From Cycas panzhihuaensis (lineage: Eukaryota > Cycadophyta): a DNA stretch of 64,000 bases. The DNA lies in contig CM041465.1 in assembly GCA_023213395.1 (NCBI GenBank), positions 46,817,741 to 46,881,740 on the forward strand, given 5' to 3'. The position numbers were made by a program, and so were the translations under genes. How positions within the stretch are numbered: the first letter of the stretch is position 1; every line of letters begins with the position of its first letter. Below are positions 22,371 to 34,483 of the stretch, piece by piece. The notes beneath the pieces were generated by a model that saw nothing but the letters and a program-made list of their open reading frames with translations, made no database searches and was not told the origin of the DNA.

Positions 22371-25300
22371 TCATGGATACTGGAGCAACATAACACATGA
22401 CTTGTCATCGCCAGTTCTTTCAAGATTTTGACTCTGAAGTTCGTGGTGTTGTACACATGGCTGACAAATCATCTCAGCCAGTCGAAGGACTTGGAACCAT
22501 TTGCCTGAAACTCCCAGGCATTCCAGATTTTACACTTGTTGATGTTTTATATATTCTTGCTATAAAGCAGAATCTGCTCTCCCTGTCCACCCTTGTCTCT
22601 CGTGGATTTGATCTGAGTGTAACTACAAACAATCAAACTCTTTGTGTCATTCACCCTCCTTCAAATGCTGTGGTTATGACTAGAATTCTTGATGGTAAAC
22701 TTTTTCGCCTAATTAGCTCACCATCCTCTGAAGCCCACTATGTTGATTATGAATTTATTTTTACCACAACCCTGACTCCTCAAAAGTTGTCCTAAGCAGC
22801 TCTATGGCATGCTCGTATGGGCCATATCAAAATTGATCACTTAAGAGAACTACAAGACACTCTTCCTGGTTTGCCTAAGTTCCCCTCTAAGCCCTTTAAA
22901 TGTGAAGCATGTATTATTGCTAAATCTCAAAGATAACCCTTTCCTCGTAGTCAGTGGAAATCTAGCCAACCTTTGAAGCTTGTACACTCAGATACATGCG
23001 GTCCTATGCCCATCCCTTCTATCAAACAGAAGTGGTACTATATTACTTTCATTGATGATTTTACCAAGAAAGTACGGGTTGCTTTTCTTGCAAAGAAAGA
23101 TGAAGCTTTTTCTATGTTTCAAGCTTTCAAGGCCCGTGTGGAAAATGAATCTGGATTCAAGATCAAAATACTCAGGACTGACAATGGTGGCGAGTACACA
23201 TCCAATGAGTTTGAATCGTACCTACGTCAACATGGAATCAAACATCAAACCACTGTTACAGGTACATCCCAGCAAAATGGAGTTGCCGAGCGCATGAACA
23301 GGACCATCATGAATATGGCTCATGCTATGCTGGTATATAAGAATGTCCCTATCTATCTTTGGGCTGAGGCTATCTGGACTGCTGTGTATTGCATCAACAC
23401 TGTTAGTTCCTCCAAGCTCGACCCCTCTACACATGAAATGTGGTGTGGATAAACCCCCTCTATCTCCCACTTCAGAATTTTTGGCTCTACTTGTTATGCT
23501 CATATTTTGCAGGAACATAGAAATAAGCTCCAAGATAGAGCCATCAAAGGCATCTTTGTCGGATACCCTATGGACAAAAGGGATACAAGGTTTTTATACC
23601 TTCAGAGCGCAAAATCATCATCACTAGAGATGTTATCTTTGCAGAGACTGAAGATCAATTACTCAGACTTGACTCCAAGACACTTTCATACCTATTTAAT
23701 GATGCTACTGAATTTGATGTCCAGATTCCAAAATTTAGGAGATGCTGAACAGTTGCTTAAAATCTTGGAATCTGACAATAGAGCCTCGGAGGATACAAGC
23801 TGTGACTCCAATCCAATGTGTACACATCCAGCACCATCATTTGTGAATAGCCAAGTTGACAAAGGCAAAGCCATAGCAGAAGGATCATCTTCTCCAACAT
23901 CTGTGGCTGGCCCATCTTCTCCAGCATCGTCAACTTCCTCTATGCCAAATATTTCACATGATCATTTTCAAGATCAAAACGAAGATCAAGAGGTTGTGGA
24001 AATGAAAACTTCATTCCCAACTCGAGGTTTTCATGAAGCCTACCAACTACACAAGGACATACAACCAGATGAGGTAGGCAAAACTGGCACTAGAAGTGCC
24101 TATAGAGCAAGGATGCATGAATCAATTTCCGTTGAGCTTGAACCTACAGAACTGCATCTTTCTCTTAATGAAGAGCCCCTAACGTACCAAGAAGCTGTAA
24201 AGCATGCAGCTTGGAGAAATGCCATGAACGAAGAGTATCAATCTCTTATTAAGAACGGTACATGTGAGCTTGTTGATCTACCACTTGGAAGAAAGGCAGT
24301 TCAAAATAAATGGGTGTTCAAAAACAAGTATAGATCAGATGGCACCCTAGAAAAACATAAGGCGAGGTTGGTAGCAAAAGGATTCACGCAAAGGGAAGGC
24401 ATTGACTACACTGAAATCTTTGCTCCTACAACCAAGTGGCCTACAATCAGAACTCTTATAGCCTTGGCTGCTCAACAGGGTTGGAAAATCCACCAACTTG
24501 ATGTTAAGACCGCATTTCTCAATGGGGACCTTAAAGAAGAAATTTACATGGCTCATCCAGAAGGATACGAGATTGACGGTCAGGAGCATAAAGTTTGTAG
24601 GCTCAAAAAGTCCTTGTACGGCCTAAAGCAAGCCCCTCGTGCTTGGTTTACCAAGTTGTCTAAAAGAATGAGGCAACTTGGATATGAGGTTTGTGACTAT
24701 CAAGATATTGATGCAACATTATTCATCAGGCGCCAAAATGATAAAGTCACTTACCTCTTAATCTTTGTGGATGACATGCTCATAACTGGAATAGTGAGCA
24801 GTGTAATCACCATTAAAGAAGGACCTTGCTAAAACTTTTGAATTATCTGACCTCGGGTTAATGAAATATTACTTGGGAATTGAAGTAACTCAAAAGGATG
24901 GCAAAATCTTTCTCTCCCAAGAAAAATATATCAACGATCTTCTGACAAAGTTTCAGTTGGAAGGTGCTCGACCAGTGGATACACCTATGGAGCCTAATAT
25001 TAAGCTCTCAGTTGATGGTGACAATAGGGAGGCAGACGTAACACTCTACAGGCAACTTGTAGGTAGTCTCATCTATACTACCAACACAAGGCCAGATATT
25101 GCACACTCTGTCGGCATTCTTGCAAGATTCATGACAAATCCTAAGCAGAATCATTGGCAAGCTGCAATACGAGTGTTGAGGTACCTAAAGACAACTAGCA
25201 AATATGGTGCATTGTATGAACCCAATGCAATTTAAACTTTATGCATACACGCACTCGAGACTTTCTTTGGAGATAAAGACATAGGAAGATCTACGCCCTG

Positions 25301-25674
25301 CAGGTCGTAACATTTCTTGGAACATCACCAATATCATGGAGATCCGCATTTACGTAAGATAGTTGCACTCAATCAAGCCGAGTACACATCGCTTCGAGAC
25401 AAGCAAGGAGGTGATATGGCTTGGAAAATTGTTGAATACATTAAATGCCACCCAAACAAGTTCTACTAGCTTACACGTAGATAATCAATCTACAATCCAG
25501 ATGGCTAAAAATCTTGTATTTCATGATCGTACCAAACATATAAGTACAAAAGTCCACAGGATTAGAGAACTAGTTCATGATGGCACAATTCAATTGGAGT
25601 ACTGCCTCACAGCAGATCAAGTGGCCGATATCTTCACCAAACCACTGAAGAGGGTGAAGTTTGAACAGTTCTGA
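22371..25674 (+). pseudogene. Copia-A2 pol: protease, integrase, RT, RNase H
   Basis: The protease motif MDTGAT (about 22376) keeps its Asp-Thr-Gly. The pre-integrase region has LWHARMGHIKIDHL (about 22800). Integrase runs 22973-23640 with HSDTCGPM, LRTDNGGEY and NGVAERMNRTI, the D-D-E residues. A Ser/Pro-rich linker (23860-23960) precedes RT: NKWVFKNKY, QLDVKTAFLNGDL, KSLYGLKQAPRAW and FVDD at 24764-24775. One base is lost near 24790, shifting the frame. The RT tail (24861-25235) and RNase H (25363-25674, VADIFTKPLK) follow, with a damaged joint at 25235-25370. The order protease-integrase-RT-RNase H is that of Ty1/copia. Confidence 0.9.
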
Positions 25675-25743
25675 AAGTAACTTGGCCTTAGGGCCTCCAT
25701 CTCTGACTGATTGAAGGAGATGACAATAGGACCATCATACTCT

Positions 25744-25857
25744 ATCTCCTTCGTGAAAACCCCTTATGGGCGCGGAAGGACAAGAGTAAGTCTCTGCTCT
25801 ATCCCATTCGTGAAAACCCCATGTGGGCGTGAAAGGATAAGGGTTGTATCATTTTGG
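25744..25857 (+). repeat. 57-bp tandem duplication in copia-A2 3' untranslated region
   Basis: A unit containing TTCGTGAAAACCCC followed by GGGCG begins at 25744 and again at 25801. A1 has one copy (about 51545-51597). Confidence 0.75.
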
Positions 25858-26130
25858 AAAATCGAACCTATGAAAACACGAAAGGGCATGGGGATGACCA
25901 AATGGTATATGGAGACTCGAGAGATTTCAGCTACAAAATTTATTGTACTAATTGGCTATCGGCTACATTTAAAGAGCCGCTTAAGCCAAAGTTAGTAGAT
26001 TAGAAAATTTGTGGGTTTTCTTCCCCATGAGGGTTTCCCACAAAAGTATCATACTAGTTTGCTTTGTAAGAGGCTCAAATGAAGACCTCATAGGATAGAA
26101 TAAAATAGAATAAAATGACCTTCTACCATT

Positions 26131-26141
26131 AAAGGGGAGAT
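26131..26141 (+). other. Copia-A2 polypurine tract
   Basis: AAAGGGGAGAT directly upstream of the 3' LTR; the same motif precedes the A1 3' LTR (51882-51893). Confidence 0.88.
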
Positions 26142-26438
26142 TGAAACGGGTTAATGACATAAGGTCATTACATTAGTTGATTATTTCGAAAAAGGGTCTT
26201 AAGTGAACTTTAAATTAGATCACTTAAGTGAAATGCACTTTCATGTGCATTATGTGTAATTTCATTTCACCTAACTCAAATGCTCTCTCTCTCAATATAA
26301 AAGTAAAGCTCAATGGAGGAGATTCATTCTTACCTCCCCATTTTGTGAGAGCTACTTTCTTTCTCTCAAGTCTCTCTTGCTCCCATATTTGCCTTTGTGT
26401 TTAGTGCATGGAGATGAAGGATAGATCTACTCTTTTCA
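26142..26438 (+). repeat. Copia-A2 3' LTR
   Basis: 297 bp, TGAAACGGG to CTCTTTTCA, with 8 differences from the 5' LTR. It is followed by the TSD CACCT (26439-26443). Confidence 0.93.
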
Positions 26439-26443
26439 CACCT

Positions 26444-27742
26444 GAGGGTAGCGTGGAGGTGTATTTGCTAGAGGGTTAGCCATTTTTAGGCTAACCTCCC
26501 CATTCTTAGCATGCGTTGGTGTTTTCCTTGAGGATTTGCATAGCTATTTTTTGTGGTAGACTAACTAACCTAAAGCATTATAGTTTAGCACTTTACTTTC
26601 ATATCATTACACATATATATTGGCATTGTATCCTAGCAACTCCTTTGGAAAGGGCAAAGACCTTTGTGTTTGCAAGTTTCACCGCGACACTTACGAGGAG
26701 AAAGAAGCATTCTAATCTAGGTAAGTCCTTGCTTTCTTTCTTTTCTATTTTCTTCCTTGCATAGTTATTTTGCTTCCTTTTGTCCTTTCCATTTTGTTTC
26801 ACTGTTATATGGGGAAGGTAAGGAAGCCCTTACTTCATCACCACCTCTCAACAATGGTTTCATGATTGAGTGAGGACAAGGAGACATATATGGCACATGA
26901 GCAAAGCATCTCCTTCGACCGCGTGACTTTTCAAGTATGCTCTCCCTTCTTTCACTTAATCCTTTCTCCTTTTACCTTTATTAAGCATATCGCCTTGCAT
27001 GATAAATTACACATAAGGAAAATAATAGAAAATTGATCTACCCGCATTCATCCTGCACACGTACATTACATGAGTGATTTTATAGGAAAGAGCACAACAT
27101 AGGAATTGTACTTCCCCCTCCTCTTACCTAAATGCAAACATCCCCTAGCTTTGCATCATTATAGTGTGTATATTTGAGTTTGCGTAAAACATTTTTCGTC
27201 TTTTCTTGTTGAAAAGGAAAATAGAGAGAGGGAGCATATTTTATGTTTCTTTCTATTGTGGAAATATACGATAGCACTTTTTTCACCCCTTCACCTACAT
27301 AGCGGCAAGACCTCCTTTTGTCATCACTTCTTCTCTCTTAGACCTGCTTTAGGTTTGTTGACCTAGAGAGGTTCACTTACACTTTATCACATACTCCGTA
27401 CTGCTCATCTACGTGTATTGCGCTTGTGTCACATTCCTTTCCCATAGGAATCCCTTTCTCCATGGGTTTCCCTCTTTCCTTCTAGCCATCCAAGGGTGGA
27501 GGGACCTCATCTTCTGGGGTTATCTCAGATACCTTATATGTATCTTGCCCTTCAAACCAAGAGCCTAATCTACCTTGAGGAAGCTGTGCACCATTCGTGG
27601 GTCCCAAACCTACGTTCTAATGCACAGACACCCTATGTGGTTGTTTCTTCCACTTATAGGATTGTATTCTTATTCTGGTATTTATTGTTGATTGCCTCGA
27701 TCTTTGCCAAGTGCAGTTACCATCCCCATAGATGTGATTCTA
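26444..27742 (+). repeat. Element G 3' LTR, right part
   Basis: Continues the G 3' LTR after copia-A2 and matches 4301-5599. It ends near GATTCTA, where homology with the 5' LTR stops and copia-B RT code resumes on the minus strand. Confidence 0.85.
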
Positions 27743-27747
27743 GTTGA

Positions 27748-29606
27748 CTAAGCTCATTATCATTCTAACTATTTCCATCTGAGTAACTGCGGTAAAAGTT
27801 TCATTATAAGCAATGCCTTCTTTTTGGGCATAGCCCTTAGTAATCAATCTAGCCTTGTATTTATCAATAGATCCATCTGAATGAAACTTGGTTTTGTAGA
27901 TCTATTTGGTTCCAATATCTTTTTTATTTAGAGGTATATTGACTAACTCCCAAGTGTCATTTTTAACAATAGAGTGGTATTCATCTTCTATTACTTTTCA
28001 CCAACATGCATGTTTATTGGCCTCATTAAAAGTTTGAGGCTTATGAGTTTACAACACTTTGCTCATGAGGGAAAAATTAACCCTATGTGAGTGTGTGGAT
28101 CTATGATTATCGTCTAATATATTGCCTAAGTTATGATTATAATAAACCCATTTTGGAAGATTTTATGGTGGAGGTTGAAAGGAAGTTCCCTCCCCACTAA
28201 GTTCATTAATGACTCTTCTAGAGTCAAACATAGGAGGCATATACTTGGATTTGGATGATTTATCAAACTTGATTATAACTTCCTTCTTCTTTTCTTGAAT
28301 GTCTTGATAATAGGCATCCTTCTAGAATTTAACATCTCTACTTAACATGACCCTTTTTTATTTAAGGTCATAAACTTTGTATGACTTGGATGTTTCGCTA
28401 TAGCCAAAGAATATACATTTGATGCTATGATCACCAACTTAGATCTTTGTTGATTAGGAACATGAGCATATACTAGACATCCAAAGACTCTAAGGTGATA
28501 TATGCTTGATTTATAGCTAGTCTAAGCTTCTTCAGGAGTTTTCCACCTAAGGGCTTTGGTGGAGTACCTGTTGAGTAAATAGACAACTATATATACTACT
28601 TCAGCCCAAAATTTATGTCCCAAATTCTTGTCCTTTAACATGCACCTAGCCATTTCGACTATTGTGCTATTCTTTCTCTTAACTACACAGTTTTGTTATA
28701 GGGTGTAGGGATTAGTAAGCTATCTTCTAATTCCATGGTGAACACAATAATCCTTGAATTCATTAGAGATAAATTCTCCCACATTGTCTAATCTTAAGGA
28801 TAGTAACTTGTATCTACTTTGTCACTCCACATAGGTTTTGAAGTCAACAAAGTGTTGAAATGCATTTGATTTGTATTTAAGGAAGAATACCCATGTCTTC
28901 CTTGTAAAATCATTAATGAACATGATGAAGTATGGAGCACCTGCTAATGAGTAAATATTCATTAGATTGCAGATATCTATATATACCAGTTGAAGTGGAC
29001 TTAATGCTCAATGACTGAAGTCTGGAAAACTTTCCCTATGATGTTTACCAAGAAGGCATCCTTCACATGGGTTTTTATTTACTTCAATATGTGGTAATCT
29101 ATTTACCATATCCATTCTCTTCACAAGGGCCAAACTATTGTAGTTAAGATGGCCAAATCTCCTATGCCATAATTCGCTATCTACTTTAGCTATAGTTTTG
29201 AGGGTAGAGGTATCCAAAGGAGTAAGAATGAGTTTGAATAATCGATATCCAAAGGAGTAAGAATGAGTTTGAATAATTGATCTTTGGTCATCTTCCCTTT
29301 TACTACTACAACTTTATTTCTCCTTTTATCCTTGATTACACACTCGCCATTATCAAATATAACTTTGTAGTCTTGTCCCATCATTTGCCCTACAGATAAT
29401 AAATTTTTCTTTAAAGTTGGGACATACAAAACATCATCAAGATGTCTATATTCTTCTATATCTATCATGGGGACTATATTACCTCTACCAACTAATTTGT
29501 GGGAGGTATCATCACCAAACATTATAGATCCCTTCCTGCTTTTATCTAAAGTTTGAAATAGGTATTTTTTGTGGGTCATATAGGTTAAACAACCCGAATC
29601 AATATA
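27748..29606 (-). pseudogene. Copia-B pol, N-terminal part: protease, integrase, first part of RT
   Basis: Read from 29606 down. The protease shows YIDSGC, with the Asp-Ser-Gly at 29592-29600, then an open stretch (29579-29190) with DDVLYVPTLKKNLLSVGQM, typical of copia proteases. The pre-integrase domain (29217-29008) has LWHRRFGHLNYNSL and NPCEGCLLGKHHRESFP. Integrase (about 29000-28300) is riddled with stops. The RT begins with YKTKFHSDGSIDKYKARL and reaches EIVRMIMSLVN next to 27748, where element G cuts it. The rest is at 1490-2658. Confidence 0.85.
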
Positions 29607-30780
29607 CTAACTGTCATCCTCTTCTTTCTTGGTAGCGAAGCTGGATAAAAATAATCTATTATTATCCCTTGATTCTATTGTGTTATGGGCACTCCCTTTG
29701 GTGGGTGGTCCATATTTGGAAAAGTACTTATCTTCTGGATGACTACTTTTATGGCAATAGGAATAATATAAAGGATCTATTATTCCATAGCTCAATCTTC
29801 TACTTCTTGGATGAGATCTATCAATGTTGGAAGGTCTCCCCCTTTCTTGATAATGTGGGGGTGGATTTTCACTTTATTTGTTATCATAATAGTCATGATT
29901 TGACCTTGAATATTGAACATTACCTTGACAATTTGGATACCATGTATGTCCTTCTGATTATTTTCTTTAGTTTAGGTACCTAAGAGGGTTCACATTTTAT
30001 TGATTTCCTCCTTGCCTCCTTTAATGTAGGGCTTGGTACTTAGGAGGGTCTTGTCTAACATCCCTTCTAAGGTTTCTATCCCTTCTATTGGAAGGTGATT
30101 CCCTAGATCTTAAAGTTCCTACTTGAGAGTTTGATTGAATTCTAGCTTTGGTTATAAAGGCATACTCAAGTGATTCATTGGCATTCTATTATTCTTTGAT
30201 TGACATAAGCATAGCACTTAGTTTCTCTACCTTTAATGTACTTAGGTCCTTTAATATACCTATGCTTATTGCAACCATTTCAAATCTTTTAATAGTACCA
30301 ACACATCTTAAGATTCTTTCAACCACCCATTGTTCTATCAAAATATCCCCAAGGGACCTCATTTGGTTTACTATATCCTGAACCTTGGTCATTAACTTAG
30401 TTACCAATTCTATAGGTATCATATGCAAATTATCAAACTTGTTTCTAAGGTTTTAAATCTTAGAGGAAGCAAGTCCTTCATAGATCAATTGCAGTATATC
30501 CCATGCTTCTTTTAACTTAGTTGATTTGCTAACATAAGGGAAAACATGGTTTTATAATGCATAAAATATGAGTGCGAGAGCCTCGTTGTCCTTTTTAATG
30601 TTTTCTTTATGAGTGGCCTTTTCTGCATTAGTTGTAGTTAGACCTAACTCACTATATCTTATTTTTACAATCTCCCACATATCGTTAGCTATGAGGATGG
30701 GGTCTCATCCTCCTGCTCCAGTTTAAGAAGCTATTTCTATTGAATTTAGGATTAATCATATTTCCAAAGCTAGAGGTCAT
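29607..30780 (-). pseudogene. Copia-B gag
   Basis: The minus-strand frame starts at about 30780 with MTSSFGNMINPKF and a Trp a little further on, the usual start of a copia gag that binds through a short conserved region. The middle part (30428-30189) has VTKLMTKVQDIVNQMRSLG, matching the UBN2-type gag core. A decayed zinc knuckle lies at about 29700-29770 (YCHKSSHPEDKYFSKYG, with the first Cys replaced by Tyr). Several stops and frameshifts are present. It is the nucleocapsid gene of the same minus-strand element as the pol at 27748-29606. Confidence 0.75.
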
Positions 30781-33700
30781 TTTTAGCTAAGTTTTTAAGA
30801 AAATGTGGTAAATGAGATGAGGTTTATAAATGTTTGATTTTGAAATTTGACCCAAATGATAATATTCTAAGTTTTACCCAAAGTTTCTAAAGTGAACTAG
30901 TCCTTAATAAAGCTTCTAAGATCTAAGTTTAAAGGTCTCCAATGGAAACCTTTACTTGCTATTCTATTTAGTGGTCCCTACCCATAAGTGGAAAAATAGG
31001 GACCCAATATACTGGTACATGAGCTCAAGGATCGATATACCTTAGTATGCAGGCTACTACGAAGGCTTTTACACCCCCCCAATTTGTGGATCCACTTGTG
31101 CCAGACTTATGCCTAGCGACATATCTAGCGATGAAGGTTACATGAACTAAGACACTCACCCTCTCTAGGTATAGCCTTGGTCTCTAAATACTAAATAAGA
31201 ATAGGTTCTTTACCTCAGCTTGCCACCTAATACACCTTATAGCTAATGGCTTTCCTCATCCAATATGAGTAGGCCAGTTAGCATGTGTGTGATGGTAACT
31301 TCAGTGGTCTTAATCATTCCCCTTATAAGGATGGAAAAAAGTGTGATTGATTTAGGAGTTATCTTTTTTAATGTAATAATATATTAATTAAAATTGTGGT
31401 CTTGCTTAGGGTTTGTAAAGTTCCTTTTATGCAAGAAATAAAGTGATTAAAAGAAAATAAATCCACTAAGTAAGAGAATAATAAAGATCAACTTATGTGA
31501 AATAGAAATGTGCTTCAACTTTCAAATGAATATATATAATATACTTTCTTCAAATGTTACTAGAGCAAGTAAATGAAGTAATAAACCTTTTCTTCTTCAA
31601 GCAAGCTAAAGAATATAAGATAATATGTAAATAAATTTTTAACTTGATATATTAGTATAAAGAAAATAGGAACTTATATGCTCCTTTAATGCTTTTAGAA
31701 AATATAAAACTAAACTTTTATTATTTTCAAAGATAAATAAATAGATAAGCAATGGTATTTTTCAACTAACTTTGTAGCTTTGAAACGTAATAAAGAAATA
31801 AAGCAAAATGAAAATGACTTCTTGTTAATGTAAAATAAAATAACTTCTTTGTCAATGTATGTAAGATAATGAAAATGACTAATTATCCCTTTAAAAAGCA
31901 AAATAACATATCAAAACTTGAAATTCTAAAGTAGAACATTTACTTAAGATGATAAAAATATCAAAAAGTTATAAATATTTAATGAATAATATAGGAAGTA
32001 AACAAATGTAGCACATATTGTATTCGTTTGTTGAATACACATCACTTAGTTTACTGAAAGCTCTAAGTGCTGAAACAATAACCCTTGGCTACAAAATAGC
32101 TTACAAAATACATGCAAGAACCAATAGTAGCTTCATGAATTAATTAGTAATGATCAATGATGTAAGTATAATCCTTTTGAAATAATGAACTACTTAAAGA
32201 GTTATAAAATTAGGCCTATCTAGGCTAAATAAGAAGTTCAAGATGACTAGATTCAAACACCTATAAAATAGTGTTAGTTTTAAATAAAACTTATCCATGT
32301 GAAGAGTATTAAAAACCCTTTCCGATAAATCCAACTGTTTAGAAAATATGCTTCTGGAGCTCAAGATAATAATGAATATATATGAGAACACTTTTATAGA
32401 CTCAACATGGAGCTTCGAGGTTGAATTGCTATAAAATTTAAATTATATCTTTGTAGAATGATATGAAAATACTCATATATAGATTAGAGATCCCTTAGTA
32501 TGTCTCAAGCTAAAGAAACTTAGAAAAAATTACTTTATTATTGTTGAAAATAATGAACTTAAGACAAATTGGTTACCTTGACTTCATTAGCTTTGAAAAC
32601 CTACAAAATGACTCCAAATTAGATAAACAAATATACCAGCATGTAGAGAATCAAACCAACTTTCCAACGAAATAGACAGTTTAAAAAATAGAGGTCGTAT
32701 GCAAAAGTTATTGCAAAAATGGTAAGAGAACCTTTTTATGATTAGTAAAATAAGGGTTGAATAAAGGGGTCACTTTGATCAATTAAATCTCAGTAAAAAA
32801 AGTTTCAAATTTGATAAATGAATAATCTACACTATAGCTCACTAAAAAACAAATTCAATGGAACTAGTTTTGCTAAAAACCAATATGCCAAAGAGGAGAT
32901 ACAAAAACAAATGTAATAGAGACTCTATGAGAAATAATATAAATGAAACTTTATAATTAAAAGTTGATTAGCCCCTTTGATAGGCTAGCCCCTGGTTACT
33001 TGGGAGGCAATATGACCACTCAAAGGGGGCTTCAGACCTTGAAACTTATGAAAAAGGATTAAATTTCTTAAAAACTAAAATTATAAAGAATAATCTATAA
33101 ATCTTTTAAATCTGCCTCCTAAGAATTAAAGAATATAGTCACGTGTGGGGTCTCATATAACTACAAGCTAATGCCAGGGGCAGCTAACACAAAATTATGC
33201 TTGGATTTGAATTTCTATTAGATATAATTAAATTCAATTAAATCTTTATAAAAACATAGATATATTTGAAAAAAGTGATTGCGTGTTAACAGGCAATGAG
33301 CATGGCAACACTCAGCGAATAAAATCAATTAAATTAACAAAAATAACTTGATCCAAAGGTAGATAGAAACTAGTAATGCAAAGGCACAAAAAAATATATA
33401 AATATATTTATAATTAAAAAAAAAAAAATGTTATGCAATGACGCATGAAGCTTGCCACATAGAGTTGTTAGACAAATAGAGAGATAAAACGATCTAAATC
33501 TAGTCGAAAATATATACTAAGGTTACCATGAGATCAATACTAAAGATGCAGCCTATCACCTTCTCAAAATCACCATGAGATCAATACTGAGGTTGCCATG
33601 AGATCAATATGGAGAGGTAGCCTGGAAATAAAGTCAACCAAAGCTAGAAAAATGTTGATTGCTTAAATAACTGTATGCATAAATAGCAACGAGAGAGGAG

Positions 33701-34046
33701 TTTATTCAAATAGGGAATGTAGCTAATGCACTTCAATCCTCCTTTGATGTCTTTAACATGTTAAAACAATGACAGACACTAAATATAACACCCCAATCCA
33801 CGTGAGAGAGCTGGCAACGAATAGTAAAAATATACAAGTTAAAAGGAAATGATGGTATAACTTTTCGTTTAAAAATTGATCTGGACTTTTGTCTCTTTTT
33901 CTCCTTTTCCACCGATGATTGCTCTATGCCATTTTGATGGTCTAGGCATGAAGATCTTAAGTGGATTTCATTCATGGAGTTTCACAAATAATAGATACAT
34001 ATTTATGGTTTGTGCTTGATACGAGGTAAAGATAAATTCCAAGAAG
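30781..34046 (-). other. Copia-B leader, gag-proximal part
   Basis: A/T-rich sequence upstream (minus strand) of copia-B gag with no recognisable gene on either strand. It contains a homopolymer run (33415-33428) and three copies of CCATGAGATCAATA (33527-33608). The whole leader, including 44897-45942 and leaving out element D, would be about 4.3 kb, very long for a copia element. Another old insertion may be hidden here, but I found no LTR pair. Confidence 0.4.
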
Positions 34047-34077
34047 ATGGTGATATGCAAGGTAGGCAAGTATGAGA
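34047..34077 (+). pseudogene. CIPK-like kinase fragment, part 1 (before element D)
   Basis: ATG at 34047 opens a frame whose last codons encode VGKYE, the start of the catalytic domain of CBL-interacting protein kinases (SnRK3). Element D interrupts the next codon. Joining 34077 to 44897, one TSD copy counted once, keeps the frame. Confidence 0.65.
34073..34077. repeat. Target-site duplication TGAGA of element D (left)
   Basis: TGAGA precedes the left LTR and follows the right LTR at 44892-44896. Confidence 0.9.
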
Positions 34078-34472
34078 TGTTAGAAATTTGCAAGAAACAA
34101 TAATAGCAAAACTATACTCTATACCAGTATTGCATCAATACATCAGTGTATCACCATTACAATAGCATAAACACATGAAAGCCTTGTTGTTCAATCCATT
34201 ATAGCAATAATGAGCATTACAAATCTCCTCAAAGGTATGCAGTGTCTAAAGACACCAGGGTTGTACACCCCTTAACATTTATAGTTTGGGGGAGGAGGGA
34301 AACTCCTCAACCCCTGAATTCAAATTAATAATAAAATAATACAACTTAACTCAAATGAAACTAACTCAACTTACCTTAACTTACCTTGACATGTTGAGCA
34401 TCACATTTCTAAATTGAGGTGCACAATCCTGGTAGATAAGAGGGGGTTGAGTGATGACATTACACTCTAACA
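34078..34472 (-). repeat. Element D 3' LTR (left)
   Basis: TGTTAGAAATTTGC to CACTCTAACA, 395 bp, equal in length to the right LTR. The ends form an inverted TGTTAG/CTAACA pair. Confidence 0.9.
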
Positions 34473-34483
34473 TTCTCCCCCTT
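34473..34483 (-). other. Element D polypurine tract
   Basis: TTCTCCCCCTT on the + strand is AAGGGGGAGAA on the minus strand, directly upstream of the 3' LTR in the element's sense. Confidence 0.8.

Larger units (their letters stand above)
18849..26438 (+). mobile_element. Copia-A2: complete Ty1/copia retrotransposon
   Basis: A structurally complete 7590-bp element: 297-bp LTRs with TG...CA ends, a Met-tRNA primer site, an unusually long leader of about 2 kb, one gag-pol coding region, a polypurine tract, and a perfect 5-bp TSD. The LTRs differ at 8 of 297 positions. Frameshifts near 21350, 21890 and 24790 and scattered stops make it non-autonomous now. Two other copies of the family (A1, A3) are in the window. 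Confidence 0.93.
2664..27742 (+). mobile_element. Element G: Tat-like Ty3/gypsy retrotransposon with antisense gene and second RNase H
   Basis: It has long LTRs (2936 bp at 2664-5599; 2934 bp at 17214-27742 once the nested copia-A2 and its TSD are removed). Internal order: gag, protease, RT, RNase H, integrase, an antisense PMD-like gene, an archaeal-type RNase H, a polypurine tract. RT, protease and gag zinc-finger motifs are of the plant Tat/Athila type. The element sits in the RT of copia-B and is itself hit by copia-A2 in its 3' LTR. LTRs differ by about 10% in a 215-bp sample (22 differences), and every gene has stops. Confidence 0.85.
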
